A stretch of 48,310 bases of DNA from Chloroflexota bacterium. Its GTDB lineage: Bacteria > Chloroflexota > Anaerolineae > Aggregatilineales > Phototrophicaceae. Below are positions 8,055 through 17,260 of this stretch, one piece after another. The translations under genes and the position numbers were made by a program. The notes under the pieces were generated by a model that was not told the DNA's origin, made no database searches, and saw only the letters and a program-made list of their open reading frames with translations. Every line of letters starts with the position of its first letter. Positions within the stretch are counted from its first letter, which is position 1. The DNA is taken from contig JAPOOU010000092.1 of assembly GCA_026713245.1 (NCBI GenBank), positions 1 through 48,310 on the forward strand. Direction: 5' to 3'.

Positions 8055-9356
8055 ATGAGTTACCGCGTTAAGGCTCTGATTGTCTTCGTCATATCACTCT
8101 TGCTGACAGGCTCCGCAATTGGACAGGACAGCCTTGTCATCGACTTCTACTTCCCGTCGGCGACGGCAAATGACGCCGAGGGCATTTTCCAAGGATATGC
8201 TGACAAATTCCGGGAAGAGAACCCGGACATTACCATCAAGCCGGTATTCACCGGCAGCTACACCGACACGCGCAATACCATATTGACCGAGCTCCAGGGA
8301 GGCGGCGCTGGGCCCGATGTTGCGGTCATGCTGTCAATTGATCTCTACAGTTTTGCTGAAGAGGGATACATCGTTCCCGCACAGAACTTCATTGACGGCA
8401 TGGAGGACGGCGAGGCCTTCGTGGCTGACTTCTTCCCGGCCTTGATGCGCAACGGCATGGACGAAGACGGCAATGTCTGGTCCATTCCCTTCCAACGCAG
8501 TACGCCGATCCTCTATTACAACGCCGATTTGCTGGCCGAAGCGGGCTACGATTCGCCGCCGACCAACAATGCGGAACTGGTCGAGATCGCTCAGGCACTG
8601 ACGACTGAAGACCGCGACGGACTGTTGGTGCCGGTCGCTGGCGGCTTCCCCATCTGGATGTATCAGAGTTTTGCCATCGCCTATGGACAAAATATCGTCA
8701 GTGAAGATCCCACACAAGTGTTCTTCAATACGCCAGAGGCAGTTGCTGCGGTTGAATTCGTTCGCTCGCTCGGCACAGATCTCGGAGTTGGACCGGCTGG
8801 CGGCGCCGCTTGGGGCGATACGCCGACGGCGTTTTTGGCGGGGCAAGCGGCCATGATCTATCACACTACGGGAAACCTGACGCGCATTTTGCGCGACGCG
8901 GACTTTGAAGTTGGCGTCTGGTACTTGCCGAGTGGACCGGCTGGAGAAGATGGCGCCGGGTATGGCGCGCCGACGGGCGGCGGCAATCTCTACATCTTCG
9001 ACGACGGCAGCAAGTCCGACGCCGAAATGGACGCGATCTGGAAGTGGGTGACCTTCCTTTCGTCGCCAGAGATCCAGGCCGATTGGGGCGCGACCACCGG
9101 ATACATCGCCTCCAATGCGACAGCTTGGGAGACGGAACCATTGGCGTCCCTCGCCATGGAATATCCCCAATACCTGGTCGCCCGCGACCAACTGCAACAC
9201 GTTGGGAAGGAATTCTCCAGTTATGCGACCATTACCATCCAGGGCATCATCAATGGCGCCTTGCAAAGCATACTGACGGGCGAAGCGGAGGATGCGCAGG
9301 CAGCGATGGACGCTGCTCAAGCGCAAATCGACGGTATCCTGGCCGAATACCGCTAA
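8055..9356 (+). CDS. extracellular sugar-binding protein of an ABC importer
   Basis: Captures a sugar or related polyol outside the membrane for the two downstream permeases. ATG 8055 lies 8 nt after AAGGAG; a longer upstream frame has no such site. The 433-residue product starts with a typical signal peptide (KALIVFVISLLLTGSAIGQ, about 6–24). The mature part has the family-1 solute-binding pattern: FREENPDITIKPVFTGSY, LQGGGAGPDVAVM, WSIPFQRSTPILYYNADLL, and FLAGQAAMIYHTTGN followed by a late AVE/WKWVTFLSSPE helix. No lipobox cysteine is apparent. UgpB-type proteins are the nearest recognisable class; the ligand is unknown. Confidence 0.9.
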   Translation: MSYRVKALIVFVISLLLTGSAIGQDSLVIDFYFPSATANDAEGIFQGYADKFREENPDITIKPVFTGSYTDTRNTILTELQGGGAGPDVAVMLSIDLYSFAEEGYIVPAQNFIDGMEDGEAFVADFFPALMRNGMDEDGNVWSIPFQRSTPILYYNADLLAEAGYDSPPTNNAELVEIAQALTTEDRDGLLVPVAGGFPIWMYQSFAIAYGQNIVSEDPTQVFFNTPEAVAAVEFVRSLGTDLGVGPAGGAAWGDTPTAFLAGQAAMIYHTTGNLTRILRDADFEVGVWYLPSGPAGEDGAGYGAPTGGGNLYIFDDGSKSDAEMDAIWKWVTFLSSPEIQADWGATTGYIASNATAWETEPLASLAMEYPQYLVARDQLQHVGKEFSSYATITIQGIINGALQSILTGEAEDAQAAMDAAQAQIDGILAEYR

Positions 9357-9362
9357 GCTGGC

Positions 9363-9394
9363 GCGGGCGTGCCTGGCGGCACGCCCGCTTTTTT
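9363..9394 (+). terminator. strong hairpin with T-tract between binding protein and permeases
   Basis: GCGGGCGTGCC (9363–9373) pairs perfectly with GGCACGCCCGC (9378–9388) around TGGC, followed by six T residues. Because the permease genes follow on the same strand, it probably lowers their expression relative to the binding protein, or fully separates them. Nothing else is recognisable in 9395–9537. Confidence 0.85.
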
Positions 9395-9537
9395 CCAGGA
9401 ACCACCCGCTGAAAACGCGCCCATCCGGGTGAATCTGCCTTGGGTAAGGCTGCCCCTGGCGAAGTCCACGCCCTTCGTGACAACTTGAATCAACAGGCTG
9501 ACACGGTTCGCTCGCCATTTCTGCTACTGGCAAAGCG

Positions 9538-10458
9538 ATGTCCATGAATACACCTCGAAGACCGATACGATCCATCGTCATTCCATACTTGCTCATCGCG
9601 CCAACACTGATCCTCGTGCTCATGTTCAATGTGGCGCCGGCGATCAGAACCGTCAATGACAGTCTTTACAAGCCGGCGAGAGGTCTTAACTCGGCCGGTA
9701 AGCCGCCGGAATTCGTGGGCCTACAGAATTTCCATGATCTATTCGACGACAGCCACTACATGGGCGCGCGCTTCACCCGTACTTTTCGTAACACGATCAT
9801 TTTTGCGCTGGCAACTGTCGGCATCGGGGTGCCGCTTGGGCTGCTGTTGGCAATCTTGCTCAACCGTGAACAGCCCCTTCTGGGCCTATGGCGCTTTGCC
9901 GTATTCTATCCGTCGCTGCTGCCGCTCATCGGCGCCGCCAGCATTTGGTCCTTTATCTTTTCAGACAGCATCGGACTGGCCAACGCCATACTGAAGTCCG
10001 TCGGTCACCCGGGCTTGAACTGGCTCGGCGACCGCAATCTTGTGCTGGCTTCTGTCGTCATTGTCAACATCTGGAAGCAAGCTGGTTACTTTATGATCTT
10101 CTTCCTGGCCGGCTTGCAAAATATCCCGCGCGATCTCTATGAAGCAGCCGCGCTCGATGGCGCGGGCGGCCTGCAGCAGTTTGCCTTTCTTACCCTGCCA
10201 CTGCTGCGGCGTACCTTGCTCTTCGTCATCGTGATTTCCTTCATTTTCGCTTTTCAAACTGTTGAGCAATTGCAGGCGCTGGGCGAGGGAGGACCCGCCG
10301 ACAGCGCCAACCTGTTGCTGTATCTGATATTCCAGAATATATCCGAACGTCGGAACTGGGGTTACGTGAACGCGATGACGATTCTTCTGATCGGCGCCGT
10401 CTTGACATTTACCCTGAGCAATTTCCTTCTGTTCGAGCGCGACGAGTCGGACTCATGA
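9538..10458 (+). CDS. sugar ABC transporter permease, UgpA/MalF type
   Basis: Inner-membrane subunit of a carbohydrate importer, 306 residues with six hydrophobic segments. Residues about 200–219 hold the EAA loop (EAAALDGAGGLQQFAFLTLP), which docks the ATPase. The start is ATG 9538 (MSMNTPRR); a second ATG two codons on is equally possible and no strong ribosome-binding site decides. The stop overlaps the start of the second permease (ATGA). No ATPase gene lies beside it. Confidence 0.9.
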   Translation: MSMNTPRRPIRSIVIPYLLIAPTLILVLMFNVAPAIRTVNDSLYKPARGLNSAGKPPEFVGLQNFHDLFDDSHYMGARFTRTFRNTIIFALATVGIGVPLGLLLAILLNREQPLLGLWRFAVFYPSLLPLIGAASIWSFIFSDSIGLANAILKSVGHPGLNWLGDRNLVLASVVIVNIWKQAGYFMIFFLAGLQNIPRDLYEAAALDGAGGLQQFAFLTLPLLRRTLLFVIVISFIFAFQTVEQLQALGEGGPADSANLLLYLIFQNISERRNWGYVNAMTILLIGAVLTFTLSNFLLFERDESDS

Positions 10459-11285
10459 ACAAAGCGCCTGGAATCCTGCCGCGATTGGCTTCTATCCTCA
10501 AAATAACGCTGGCTGTGGTGTTTCTCATTCCGCTGATCTTTACGGTACTCGTCAGTTTTCGGCCGGAGGCGGAACCCGTTACCAAGGGCAGCATCTTTTT
10601 CGGCAGCGAAATCACCTTGATCAACTATCAGCGGGCGCTGGTCATAGCGCCCTGGAGCTTGCATTATCTCAACAGTTTCCTGTTTGTCGCGGGCACGCTC
10701 GCGGTACAGCTTGCGACTGTCACTTGCGCCGCCTATGCTTTCGCACGTCTGAGATTCTTCGGGCGGAACCTGTTCTTAATGATCATACTTCTGCAACTAA
10801 TGATCCCATCGGGAGTTCTTTTGGTGCAGAACTTCCGAATGATCAACATTCTAGGTCTATTCGACACTCGGATTGCCTTGATGATGCCTTATTGGGGATC
10901 GGCATTCGGCGTGTTATTGTTGCGACAGACCTTTCGCGAAATCCCCATAGAATTGGACGAAGCGGCGCGAATTGATGGCGCGAACTTATTGCAGGTCATT
11001 CGCCATGTCTATGTCTCAAACGCCATTCCGGCATACCTTGCCTTTGCGTTGGTCTCCGTCAGTTCACACTGGAATGAGTTCCTCTGGCCATTCATCATCA
11101 CGCGGTCTGAAGAAATCCGACCGCTGACGGTGGGGTTAAACAAGCTGATCAAGACCACGGATCAGGGCGCATTTTACGGTCAGTTGATGGCGGGCACACT
11201 AATTGTAGTCACGCCCTTAGTCATTCTGTTTGTCCTGTTCCAACGCCAATTCGTCGAGAGCTTCGCAAGAAGTGGCATTCGCTGA
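10455..11285 (+). CDS. sugar ABC transporter permease, UgpE/MalG type
   Basis: Second membrane subunit of the carbohydrate importer, 276 residues. It has six membrane segments and a conserved EAA loop (DEAARIDGANLLQVIRHVYV). It is translationally coupled to the previous permease by ATGA. The C-terminus QRQFVESFARSGIR is typical of MalG-like subunits. The importer must use an ATPase encoded elsewhere, as happens with shared MsmX-like or UgpC-like ATPases. Confidence 0.9.
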   Translation: MNKAPGILPRLASILKITLAVVFLIPLIFTVLVSFRPEAEPVTKGSIFFGSEITLINYQRALVIAPWSLHYLNSFLFVAGTLAVQLATVTCAAYAFARLRFFGRNLFLMIILLQLMIPSGVLLVQNFRMINILGLFDTRIALMMPYWGSAFGVLLLRQTFREIPIELDEAARIDGANLLQVIRHVYVSNAIPAYLAFALVSVSSHWNEFLWPFIITRSEEIRPLTVGLNKLIKTTDQGAFYGQLMAGTLIVVTPLVILFVLFQRQFVESFARSGIR

Positions 11286-11316
11286 TCTCAGGCTACTGTA
11301 CTGGTATGGCGCGTAA

Positions 11317-11322
11317 TATAAT
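11317..11322 (+). promoter_or_regulatory. probable −10 element before the polysaccharide block
   Basis: A perfect TATAAT lies 32 nt upstream of the dehydrogenase ATG. The expected −35 position (TACTGT, 11294–11299) matches only partly, so the element is suggestive. Confidence 0.4.
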
Positions 11323-11354
11323 TTCTTCGGGCGCATCCTGTACAAAGGACCAAT

Positions 11355-12668
11355 ATGAGCCACAAGAGAGATCTGCTCGACAAGTTCGCGGAACGGAATG
11401 CCACAGTTGCCGTTGTCGGCCTGGGTTACGTCGGCTTGCCCCTGGCGGTCGAATTCGCCGAAGCTGGCTTTTCGGTCCTGGGCGTGGATGTTGACGAAGA
11501 TAAAGTGATCAAGATAAACGACTGTCAAAGCTATATTCCGGAAATCCCGCATAAGCGTTTGGAGACTTTGGTGAAGGCCGGGCGCTTCCGCGCGACGACT
11601 TGTTATGCCGAGCTGCGCCCGGCAGACGCCATCAGCATTTGCGTACCGACGCCACTGCGAAAAACGCGCGATCCGGATATGTCCCATATTTTGGAAGCTA
11701 CCCAATCGATCGCGCAAGTCTGCAAGGCGGGCATGCTGATCGTATTGGAAAGCACCACCTATCCCGGAACCACCGAAGAGGTAATTCTGCCGGAAATCTT
11801 GCGTGACGGCTGGAAAGTAGGCAAGGACGTGTTTATCGCGTTTTCACCCGAACGTATCGATCCGGGAAACCAGCGTTTCACGGTCAGCAATACACCCAAA
11901 GTCGTCGGGGGCATTACCGAACACTGCACACAAGTAGCTGCGGCTCTCTATGATTCCGCCATCGATGAAGTTGTCCAGGTATCCTCCCCTACCGCGGCCG
12001 AGATGGTGAAGCTGCTGGAAAACACTTTTCGCGCTGTAAACATCGGTTTGGTTAACGAGATGACGCTGATGTGTGACAAGCTTGACATAGATATCTGGGA
12101 AGTAATTCACGCGGCGGCGACTAAACCCTTCGGCTACATGCCCTTTTATCCCGGTCCCGGGCTTGGAGGACACTGTATCCCAGTAGATCCACACTACTTG
12201 AGCTGGAAGCTGAAAACGCTGAATTACAATGCCCGCTTTATTGAGCTGGCAAGCGAAATCAATACATCAATGCCGTATTACGTCATCGACAAGATTACAG
12301 ACGCCCTCAACGACCAGCGGAAAGCGGTTCGTGGTTCGAGCATCGTCATTCTGGGCGTGGCTTACAAACGCGATGTTGATGATGTACGGGAGAGTCCCGC
12401 GCTTGACATTATCAGCCTGTTGCGGCAGAAAGGCGCCGACGTGAGCTACTGTGATCCGCATGTGCCGGAAATACGCCTGGAAAACGATGCGCGCATGCCG
12501 TCTCAGGCTTACTGCGCCGGCTTGCTGAAGAATGCCGATTGCGTGGTGATCGCAACCGATCACACTGCATTCGACTGGCGCGAGATCGCGGCTTACAGCC
12601 GTCTAATCGTCGATACCCGCCATGTCCTCGCCGACAAGCCCGTCTCCGCGAAGGTCATCAGCCTTTGA
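11355..12668 (+). CDS. nucleotide-sugar dehydrogenase, UDP-GlcNAc 6-dehydrogenase-like
   Basis: Oxidises C6 of a UDP-sugar to the uronate with two NAD+, providing a precursor for surface polysaccharide. The 437-residue protein has an N-terminal Rossmann motif VAVVGLGYVGLPLA (about 19–32), the central helix with TAAEMVKLLENTFRAVNI, the catalytic Cys in GPGLGGHCIPVDP, and a C-terminal UDP-binding domain (VILGVAYKRDVDDVRESPA). FYPGPGLGGHCIPVDP favours the WbpA/WecC-like branch acting on UDP-HexNAc over plain UDP-glucose dehydrogenase. Glycosyltransferase genes follow on the same strand. Confidence 0.88.
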   Translation: MSHKRDLLDKFAERNATVAVVGLGYVGLPLAVEFAEAGFSVLGVDVDEDKVIKINDCQSYIPEIPHKRLETLVKAGRFRATTCYAELRPADAISICVPTPLRKTRDPDMSHILEATQSIAQVCKAGMLIVLESTTYPGTTEEVILPEILRDGWKVGKDVFIAFSPERIDPGNQRFTVSNTPKVVGGITEHCTQVAAALYDSAIDEVVQVSSPTAAEMVKLLENTFRAVNIGLVNEMTLMCDKLDIDIWEVIHAAATKPFGYMPFYPGPGLGGHCIPVDPHYLSWKLKTLNYNARFIELASEINTSMPYYVIDKITDALNDQRKAVRGSSIVILGVAYKRDVDDVRESPALDIISLLRQKGADVSYCDPHVPEIRLENDARMPSQAYCAGLLKNADCVVIATDHTAFDWREIAAYSRLIVDTRHVLADKPVSAKVISL

Positions 12669-12708
12669 GCCGGTGGAATAGTCGCAGGTTCGCCACCGGA
12701 CTATAGAC

Positions 12709-13827
12709 ATGTCGCTACGAATTGCGATTGACGCCAGCCGAACGACGGCGGGCCGACCAACCGGCACGGAGCACTATGCGCGGCGTTTGCTTCACGCATT
12801 TATAGAAGCAAACCTGTACCGAGACGAACCGCACAACATTACGCTTTATTTTCGCGATGCTCCCCCGGCCGATCTTTTCCCCGCCAACGCGATGACAAGA
12901 CAAATTGTCCTGCCGTGGGGGCGCGCCTGGACTCATCTGCGTTTCGCGCGAGAACTCTGGGCGGCGCGTCCCGATGTCTGCTTTGTTCCGGCGCATACCT
13001 TGCCGCTATCTTTTCCAGGCCATGCGTTGGTTACCGTGCACGATCTGGGCTATAAGCACTTCCCGGCGGCTCACCCGCAAATGCAGCGCAGATACCTTGA
13101 TTTCACTACCGCCCATAGCCAACGCCGCGCCACGCTCATATTGGCGGACAGTCGCGCCACGGCCGATGATCTGAGCAGCTATTATGGCGCTCCAAAGGAC
13201 AAGATTCGTGTTCTCTATCCCGGCGTCGACGCGGATGCCTTAGGATTTGAAGAGAAAGATATCGCGCGCGTTCGCGATCGTTTTCAGTTGCCGGAACGCT
13301 TCTTCCTGTTCATCGGCACATTGCAGCCGCGCAACAACATCCAGGGCCTCGTCAATGCCTTTGTGGAATGGCAACGACAAGTCGGCGACAAGCAGACGGG
13401 ACTCGTTTTGGCCGGAGGAAAAGGCTGGCTTTTTGACGAAACTTGGCTGGCCGGCGCGGAAAACGTCCGAATGCTCGGCTATATCGAGGAAGGGGACAAA
13501 GGCGCGCTACTGAGCCAAGCACTGGCTTTGGTGTTTCCCAGCTTCTACGAAGGATTTGGTTTCCCGGTCCTGGAAGCCATGATCTGCGGGACCCCGGTAA
13601 TCGCCAGCAACACCTCAAGCCTGCCGGAACTTGTTGGCAAAGCGGGTCTCCTGGTTGATCCTCAGGATACAGCGGCGATCAGCTCAGCCATGCGGCGTTA
13701 CAACAGCGATCCCGGTCTGCGCCAAAGCATGATTCGCAAAGGCAAGCGACAGGCCGCCGCATTTACCTGGGAGCGAGCCGCCGCTCGACTCCACGAGATC
13801 TTCGACGAAATCCAGCAAATGCAATGA
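12709..13827 (+). CDS. glycosyltransferase family 4
   Basis: Transfers a sugar from a nucleotide donor during surface-glycan assembly; donor and acceptor are unknown. The 372-residue GT-B protein begins MSLRIAIDASRTTAGRPTGT. It has the donor-site Arg region FLFIGTLQPRNNIQGLVNAF and the E-x7-E motif within FPSFYEGFGFPVLEAM. Length and motifs are normal for the family. It lies 40 nt after the dehydrogenase and ahead of the GT9–GT26 fusion, so all three probably serve one pathway. Confidence 0.9.
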   Translation: MSLRIAIDASRTTAGRPTGTEHYARRLLHAFIEANLYRDEPHNITLYFRDAPPADLFPANAMTRQIVLPWGRAWTHLRFARELWAARPDVCFVPAHTLPLSFPGHALVTVHDLGYKHFPAAHPQMQRRYLDFTTAHSQRRATLILADSRATADDLSSYYGAPKDKIRVLYPGVDADALGFEEKDIARVRDRFQLPERFFLFIGTLQPRNNIQGLVNAFVEWQRQVGDKQTGLVLAGGKGWLFDETWLAGAENVRMLGYIEEGDKGALLSQALALVFPSFYEGFGFPVLEAMICGTPVIASNTSSLPELVGKAGLLVDPQDTAAISSAMRRYNSDPGLRQSMIRKGKRQAAAFTWERAAARLHEIFDEIQQMQ

Positions 13828-13829
13828 GT

Positions 13830-13860
13830 GACCTGCAGACGATTTGCTACAATGCAGGTC
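13830..13860 (+). promoter_or_regulatory. hairpin with possible extended −10 before the fusion glycosyltransferase
   Basis: GACCTGC (13830–13836) pairs with GCAGGTC (13854–13860). The loop ends in TTTGCTACAAT, an extended −10 (TGnTACAAT) without a good −35. It may give the downstream gene its own promoter. Confidence 0.35.
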
Positions 13861-13891
13861 AGACGCGCGCGGGACGACGGGCAGCTATGAC

Positions 13892-15733
13892 ATGACTGAG
13901 GACTGTATTTTGCTGGTGCAACTGGCGGACATAGGCGACCTGGTATTGGCGACGCCGGCCATAGCCGCGCTGCGCGAAGCCAAGCCAGATTCCAGAATCG
14001 ACCTTTTGGCATCCCGCCATGCCATAGATATTGTGCCGCCCGGCTTGATCAACACCGTTATGGCCTTTGACAAGGGCAAGCATAATGCGACGCGCGCCAT
14101 TTTGTCCCCATCCAACATTGGCCCTTTGCGCCGTCTGCGCCGTGTTGACTACGATACGGTCATCTTCTTCCATCATTTCACGTTGCGCGCGGGTCTCATC
14201 AAGTTTCGGCTTATCGCTAAAGTTTCCGGCGCCAAGCGCATCATCGGATTGCGAAACAAGCATGCCAACTTTTTGACGGACTCACTGGAGGACAGTGGCT
14301 TCGGCGAGGCGCACGAAGCGCAATACTGGCTGGATCTGGTAGCGCTTGCCGGGGCCCCGTCCAAGACACGTCCTGCCCAGGTACACAGCGAGGATTCGCG
14401 CGCGATCGCGTCGACAATGAGCGAACTGCACGACGGCCCAATTGTTGTCATGCACACCGGCAGCGGCGGGTACAGTAAAGCGCGCCGCTGGTCGCCCATT
14501 CGCTTTGCCGAGGTGGCGGATCAACTCAAGTCTCGCTACATGGCCCACATTGTTCTGGTCGGTCAAAGTGGCGACGATAGCCTGGAGGCGGCGCGTCTGA
14601 TGGATTTCGAGGTCCTTAACCTGGTCGGAAAGACGACGTTGCCACAACTCGCAGATGTGCTTCGACGCGCGGACCTGTTCATCGGCGCCGACAGCGGCGT
14701 TATGCACATTGCCGCGGCCATGGGCACGCGAATCGTCAGTATTTTTGGACCCAGCAATCACGCGGCCTGGAAACCCTGGACTGTTGATGGCTGGGCGTCG
14801 ATTCAACGAAGCGGCGTTGCCTGCAGTCCCTGTAGCTATGTCGGGCACTCTATCGGCGCCCGTGACGGCTGCGCGGCGCGTACCTGTATGAAGCTGGTGA
14901 CATCGCGTCAGGTATTTGAAGCTGCCGCGACCGTCCTTGAGCCGAGTCCACAAGACACAGTTGCCGCCAATGAAGCTAACGCGTCGGAGGATGACAACGA
15001 GAAACCGCGTCCGGGCAGAATACGCATCCTGGACGTGCCGGTTGACAGATTAAGTTATCCGGATTGGATGCAACTTATAGACGACTGGATCCAGGCCGAT
15101 TCCGGACCCCGTCACGTTTGTACGGTCAATCCGGAATTCATCATGATCGCGCGTCAGGATCCGATATTTTTCAGTATCCTGAATCGGGCCGCCCTCTGCG
15201 TACCCGACGGCGTCGGATTGCTGTGGGCCAGCAGGCGGCTCGGCAGTCCAATTGCCGAACGCATCACCGGTTCAGACGGCGTTCCATTGATCGCGCGGCA
15301 CGCCGCCGAACGGGGTTGGCGTATCTTCTTCCTGGGGGCCGGCGAGGGAATCGCCCAGAATGCGGCGGATATCCTCTGTCGACGCTTTCCGAGGCTGAAC
15401 GTCGCCGGAACTTATGGAGGCAGCCCAGCTGAAAGCGAAGAAGACGACATAGTCGCCATGATCGATCGGGCCAGGGCGGATATCCTGTTTGTAGCATACG
15501 GAGCGCCGCAACAAGACAAGTGGATCGCGCGCAATCTCCCGCGCCTCAACGTAACCATGGCAATGGGCATTGGCGGATCGCTGGACTTCATCGCCGGAGA
15601 GGTGGCGCGAGCGCCGGAGTGGATGCGAAGACGCGGTCTGGAGTGGTGCTATCGCTTGTTGCGCCAACCTTGGAGATTCCGGCGCATGTCGCGCCTGCCA
15701 AGATTCGCCCTCGCGGTACTGCGCCAGCGATAG
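13892..15733 (+). CDS. fused glycosyltransferase: GT9 heptosyltransferase-like plus GT26 WecG/TagA-like
   Basis: I choose ATG 13892 (MTEDCILLVQLADIGDLVLA), the normal GT9 N-terminus, giving 613 residues. Residues 1–350 are GT9: an N-terminal LADIGDLVLATPAI motif, a HTGSGGYSKARRWSP segment, and LFIGADSGVMHIAAAMGTR followed by IVSIFGPS. A charged linker (about 351–376, rich in Pro, Glu and Asp) leads to a GT26 domain: CTVNPEFIMIARQDP, VPDGVGLLWASRRLG, RITGSDGVPL, FFLGAGEG and FVAYGAPQQDKWI, ending in a basic tail (WMRRRGLEWCYRLLRQPWRF). Both halves look complete. GT9 enzymes usually add heptose; GT26 enzymes transfer HexNAc or ManNAc to lipid-linked acceptors. One polypeptide could perform two consecutive steps. 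Confidence 0.88.
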   Translation: MTEDCILLVQLADIGDLVLATPAIAALREAKPDSRIDLLASRHAIDIVPPGLINTVMAFDKGKHNATRAILSPSNIGPLRRLRRVDYDTVIFFHHFTLRAGLIKFRLIAKVSGAKRIIGLRNKHANFLTDSLEDSGFGEAHEAQYWLDLVALAGAPSKTRPAQVHSEDSRAIASTMSELHDGPIVVMHTGSGGYSKARRWSPIRFAEVADQLKSRYMAHIVLVGQSGDDSLEAARLMDFEVLNLVGKTTLPQLADVLRRADLFIGADSGVMHIAAAMGTRIVSIFGPSNHAAWKPWTVDGWASIQRSGVACSPCSYVGHSIGARDGCAARTCMKLVTSRQVFEAAATVLEPSPQDTVAANEANASEDDNEKPRPGRIRILDVPVDRLSYPDWMQLIDDWIQADSGPRHVCTVNPEFIMIARQDPIFFSILNRAALCVPDGVGLLWASRRLGSPIAERITGSDGVPLIARHAAERGWRIFFLGAGEGIAQNAADILCRRFPRLNVAGTYGGSPAESEEDDIVAMIDRARADILFVAYGAPQQDKWIARNLPRLNVTMAMGIGGSLDFIAGEVARAPEWMRRRGLEWCYRLLRQPWRFRRMSRLPRFALAVLRQR

Positions 15734-15830
15734 CCCAAAGCCCCGTCCCCAAGTCAAGTCTATCGTATACCGAGCGCGCTGATGTAAACTGGCGGAATTC
15801 GGCCAGCAGCCCGCAGAGCAACGATACCAT

Positions 15831-16823
15831 ATGTCGGCAAAGCTGAAACTTAGCGTAGCGCGCCTGGCGCGCAAGACTGTCTTGGTCCTGGGCGATGTGA
15901 TTCTCGACGAGTACATCACCGGGCGCGCCACCCGCATGAGCAGAGAAGCGCCGGTGCCGGTATTGGAACTGGAGTCGAAACGCTTCATCGCTGGCGGCGC
16001 CGCCAATGCGGCCGCAAATATCGTCGCCTTGGGCAGCCGAGCCATTCAGGTTGGCGCGGTCGGCGCCGACGAATATGGCGAACAGTTACTTGGAGTTCTC
16101 AAGGATCAAGGCATTGACTGCGCTGGCGTGCTTGCCTGCGCCGACCGACCGACTACCGTAAAGACGCGGGTCATGGCGCAAATGGGACTGCGATTCCCGC
16201 AACAGGTCGCGCGCATCGATACGATTTCGCGTGATCCCATTGACGAGGCTACGGAAGCTAGAATCGTCGGATTCCTGGGCGACAATATTGCCTGCCTCGA
16301 CGCAGTGCTCCTGTCGCAATATCATGGCGGATTGCTGACAGCGACATTGGTTAAGCGGATTCGCGATTTGTGCCGTCAGCAGGGCATATTGTTGACGGCG
16401 GATGTGCAAGGCAAGTTCGCACGCTTCGCCGAAGTTGACGTCGTCAAGTGCAACGCCGCCGACGCAGAGCGGCAGCTTGATCGCGAACTGGCGACGGACG
16501 ACGACTTCCGCGCCGCCGCTGTCGCCCTTCATGGCGAGTTTTCTGTCAAGCGTGCGACGATCGTCACCATGGGTAACCGAGGCGCTGCCCTGGCAACTGA
16601 TGCCGGCGCGACAATCTGCCCAAGCCCACAAGTGAGCGATGTGTTTGACACTGTCGGCGCGGGCGATACCGCTATTGCAGTGATTACCTTGTCCCTGGCT
16701 GCCGGGCTTGACGCCGAAGAGTCGGTCCTGCTGTCCAACTACGCGAGCGGCGTAGTCGTGCGGCACCTGGGCAATTATACGCCTTCGCCTGACGAACTCT
16801 CGGACAGTATTGACGATGGCTAG
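15831..16823 (+). CDS. PfkB-family kinase resembling the heptose 7-phosphate kinase domain of HldE
   Basis: The 330-residue protein matches the kinase half of HldE/RfaE: VLVLGDVILDEYITGRATRM, SREAPVPVLE, GGAANAAANIVALG, and the catalytic DTVGAGDT near the C-terminus. HldE phosphorylates D-glycero-D-manno-heptose 7-phosphate at C1; its C-terminal adenylyltransferase domain is absent here. The gene follows a GT9 heptosyltransferase-like enzyme, which supports a heptose pathway. Another sugar kinase of the PfkB family remains possible. It converges on the VOC gene with 3 nt between stops. Confidence 0.8.
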   Translation: MSAKLKLSVARLARKTVLVLGDVILDEYITGRATRMSREAPVPVLELESKRFIAGGAANAAANIVALGSRAIQVGAVGADEYGEQLLGVLKDQGIDCAGVLACADRPTTVKTRVMAQMGLRFPQQVARIDTISRDPIDEATEARIVGFLGDNIACLDAVLLSQYHGGLLTATLVKRIRDLCRQQGILLTADVQGKFARFAEVDVVKCNAADAERQLDRELATDDDFRAAAVALHGEFSVKRATIVTMGNRGAALATDAGATICPSPQVSDVFDTVGAGDTAIAVITLSLAAGLDAEESVLLSNYASGVVVRHLGNYTPSPDELSDSIDDG

Positions 16824-16826
16824 CTA

Positions 16827-17183
16827 TCAAAGCAGTTCGACAAACTCAATTGTATTGCCGTCCGGATCGGCAAGGGACGCTACTTTCGCGCCCTTGTACT
16901 CGTCAATCGGATTGATCTCGCAGCCGTGATGTCTCGTGCCCTTCTTCATCACCTTAGCGATATCCTCCACGGCAAAACGGAATTGCTGCCGATTTTGATC
17001 CGCAACGACGCCGGCAATTGCGTTTGGGCACAGCGTCAAGTCCAGTTCGCCGATTTTGCCGCCATAAAATTGTTGATCGCCGATATGGACGGTGGGCTTG
17101 AGCCGGGCGTCAAAGACGGCGTTATAGAATGCCACCATGTCGTCCATGCGATCAACGGCGATGGTCAGGCCTGTCATTTGCAT
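16827..17183 (-). CDS. VOC (glyoxalase/bleomycin-resistance fold) protein
   Basis: A 118-residue single-domain protein with the βαβββ vicinal-oxygen-chelate pattern. It opens MQMTGLTIAVDRMDDMVAFY and ends SLADPDGNTIEFVELL, where the Glu is a usual metal ligand. GAGG lies 7 nt before the ATG. VOC proteins include glyoxalases, dioxygenases and antibiotic-binding proteins; nothing here specifies the substrate. It is divergent from the neighbouring alkyltransferase-like gene. Confidence 0.75.
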   Translation of the reverse strand: MQMTGLTIAVDRMDDMVAFYNAVFDARLKPTVHIGDQQFYGGKIGELDLTLCPNAIAGVVADQNRQQFRFAVEDIAKVMKKGTRHHGCEINPIDEYKGAKVASLADPDGNTIEFVELL

Positions 17184-17260
17184 ACTTCATCCTCGGTAAG
17201 CGCGCCGAGTGTTCAGAATCCGAACCGCCACGGTATAGACCTCTCTGTCGGGAGGAACTG

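Noticed and set aside
8334..9656. 440-codon open frame on the minus strand
   Set aside because: It lies antisense to the sugar-binding protein, has low-complexity Arg/His-rich sequence and no family motifs. It reflects codon bias of the true gene.
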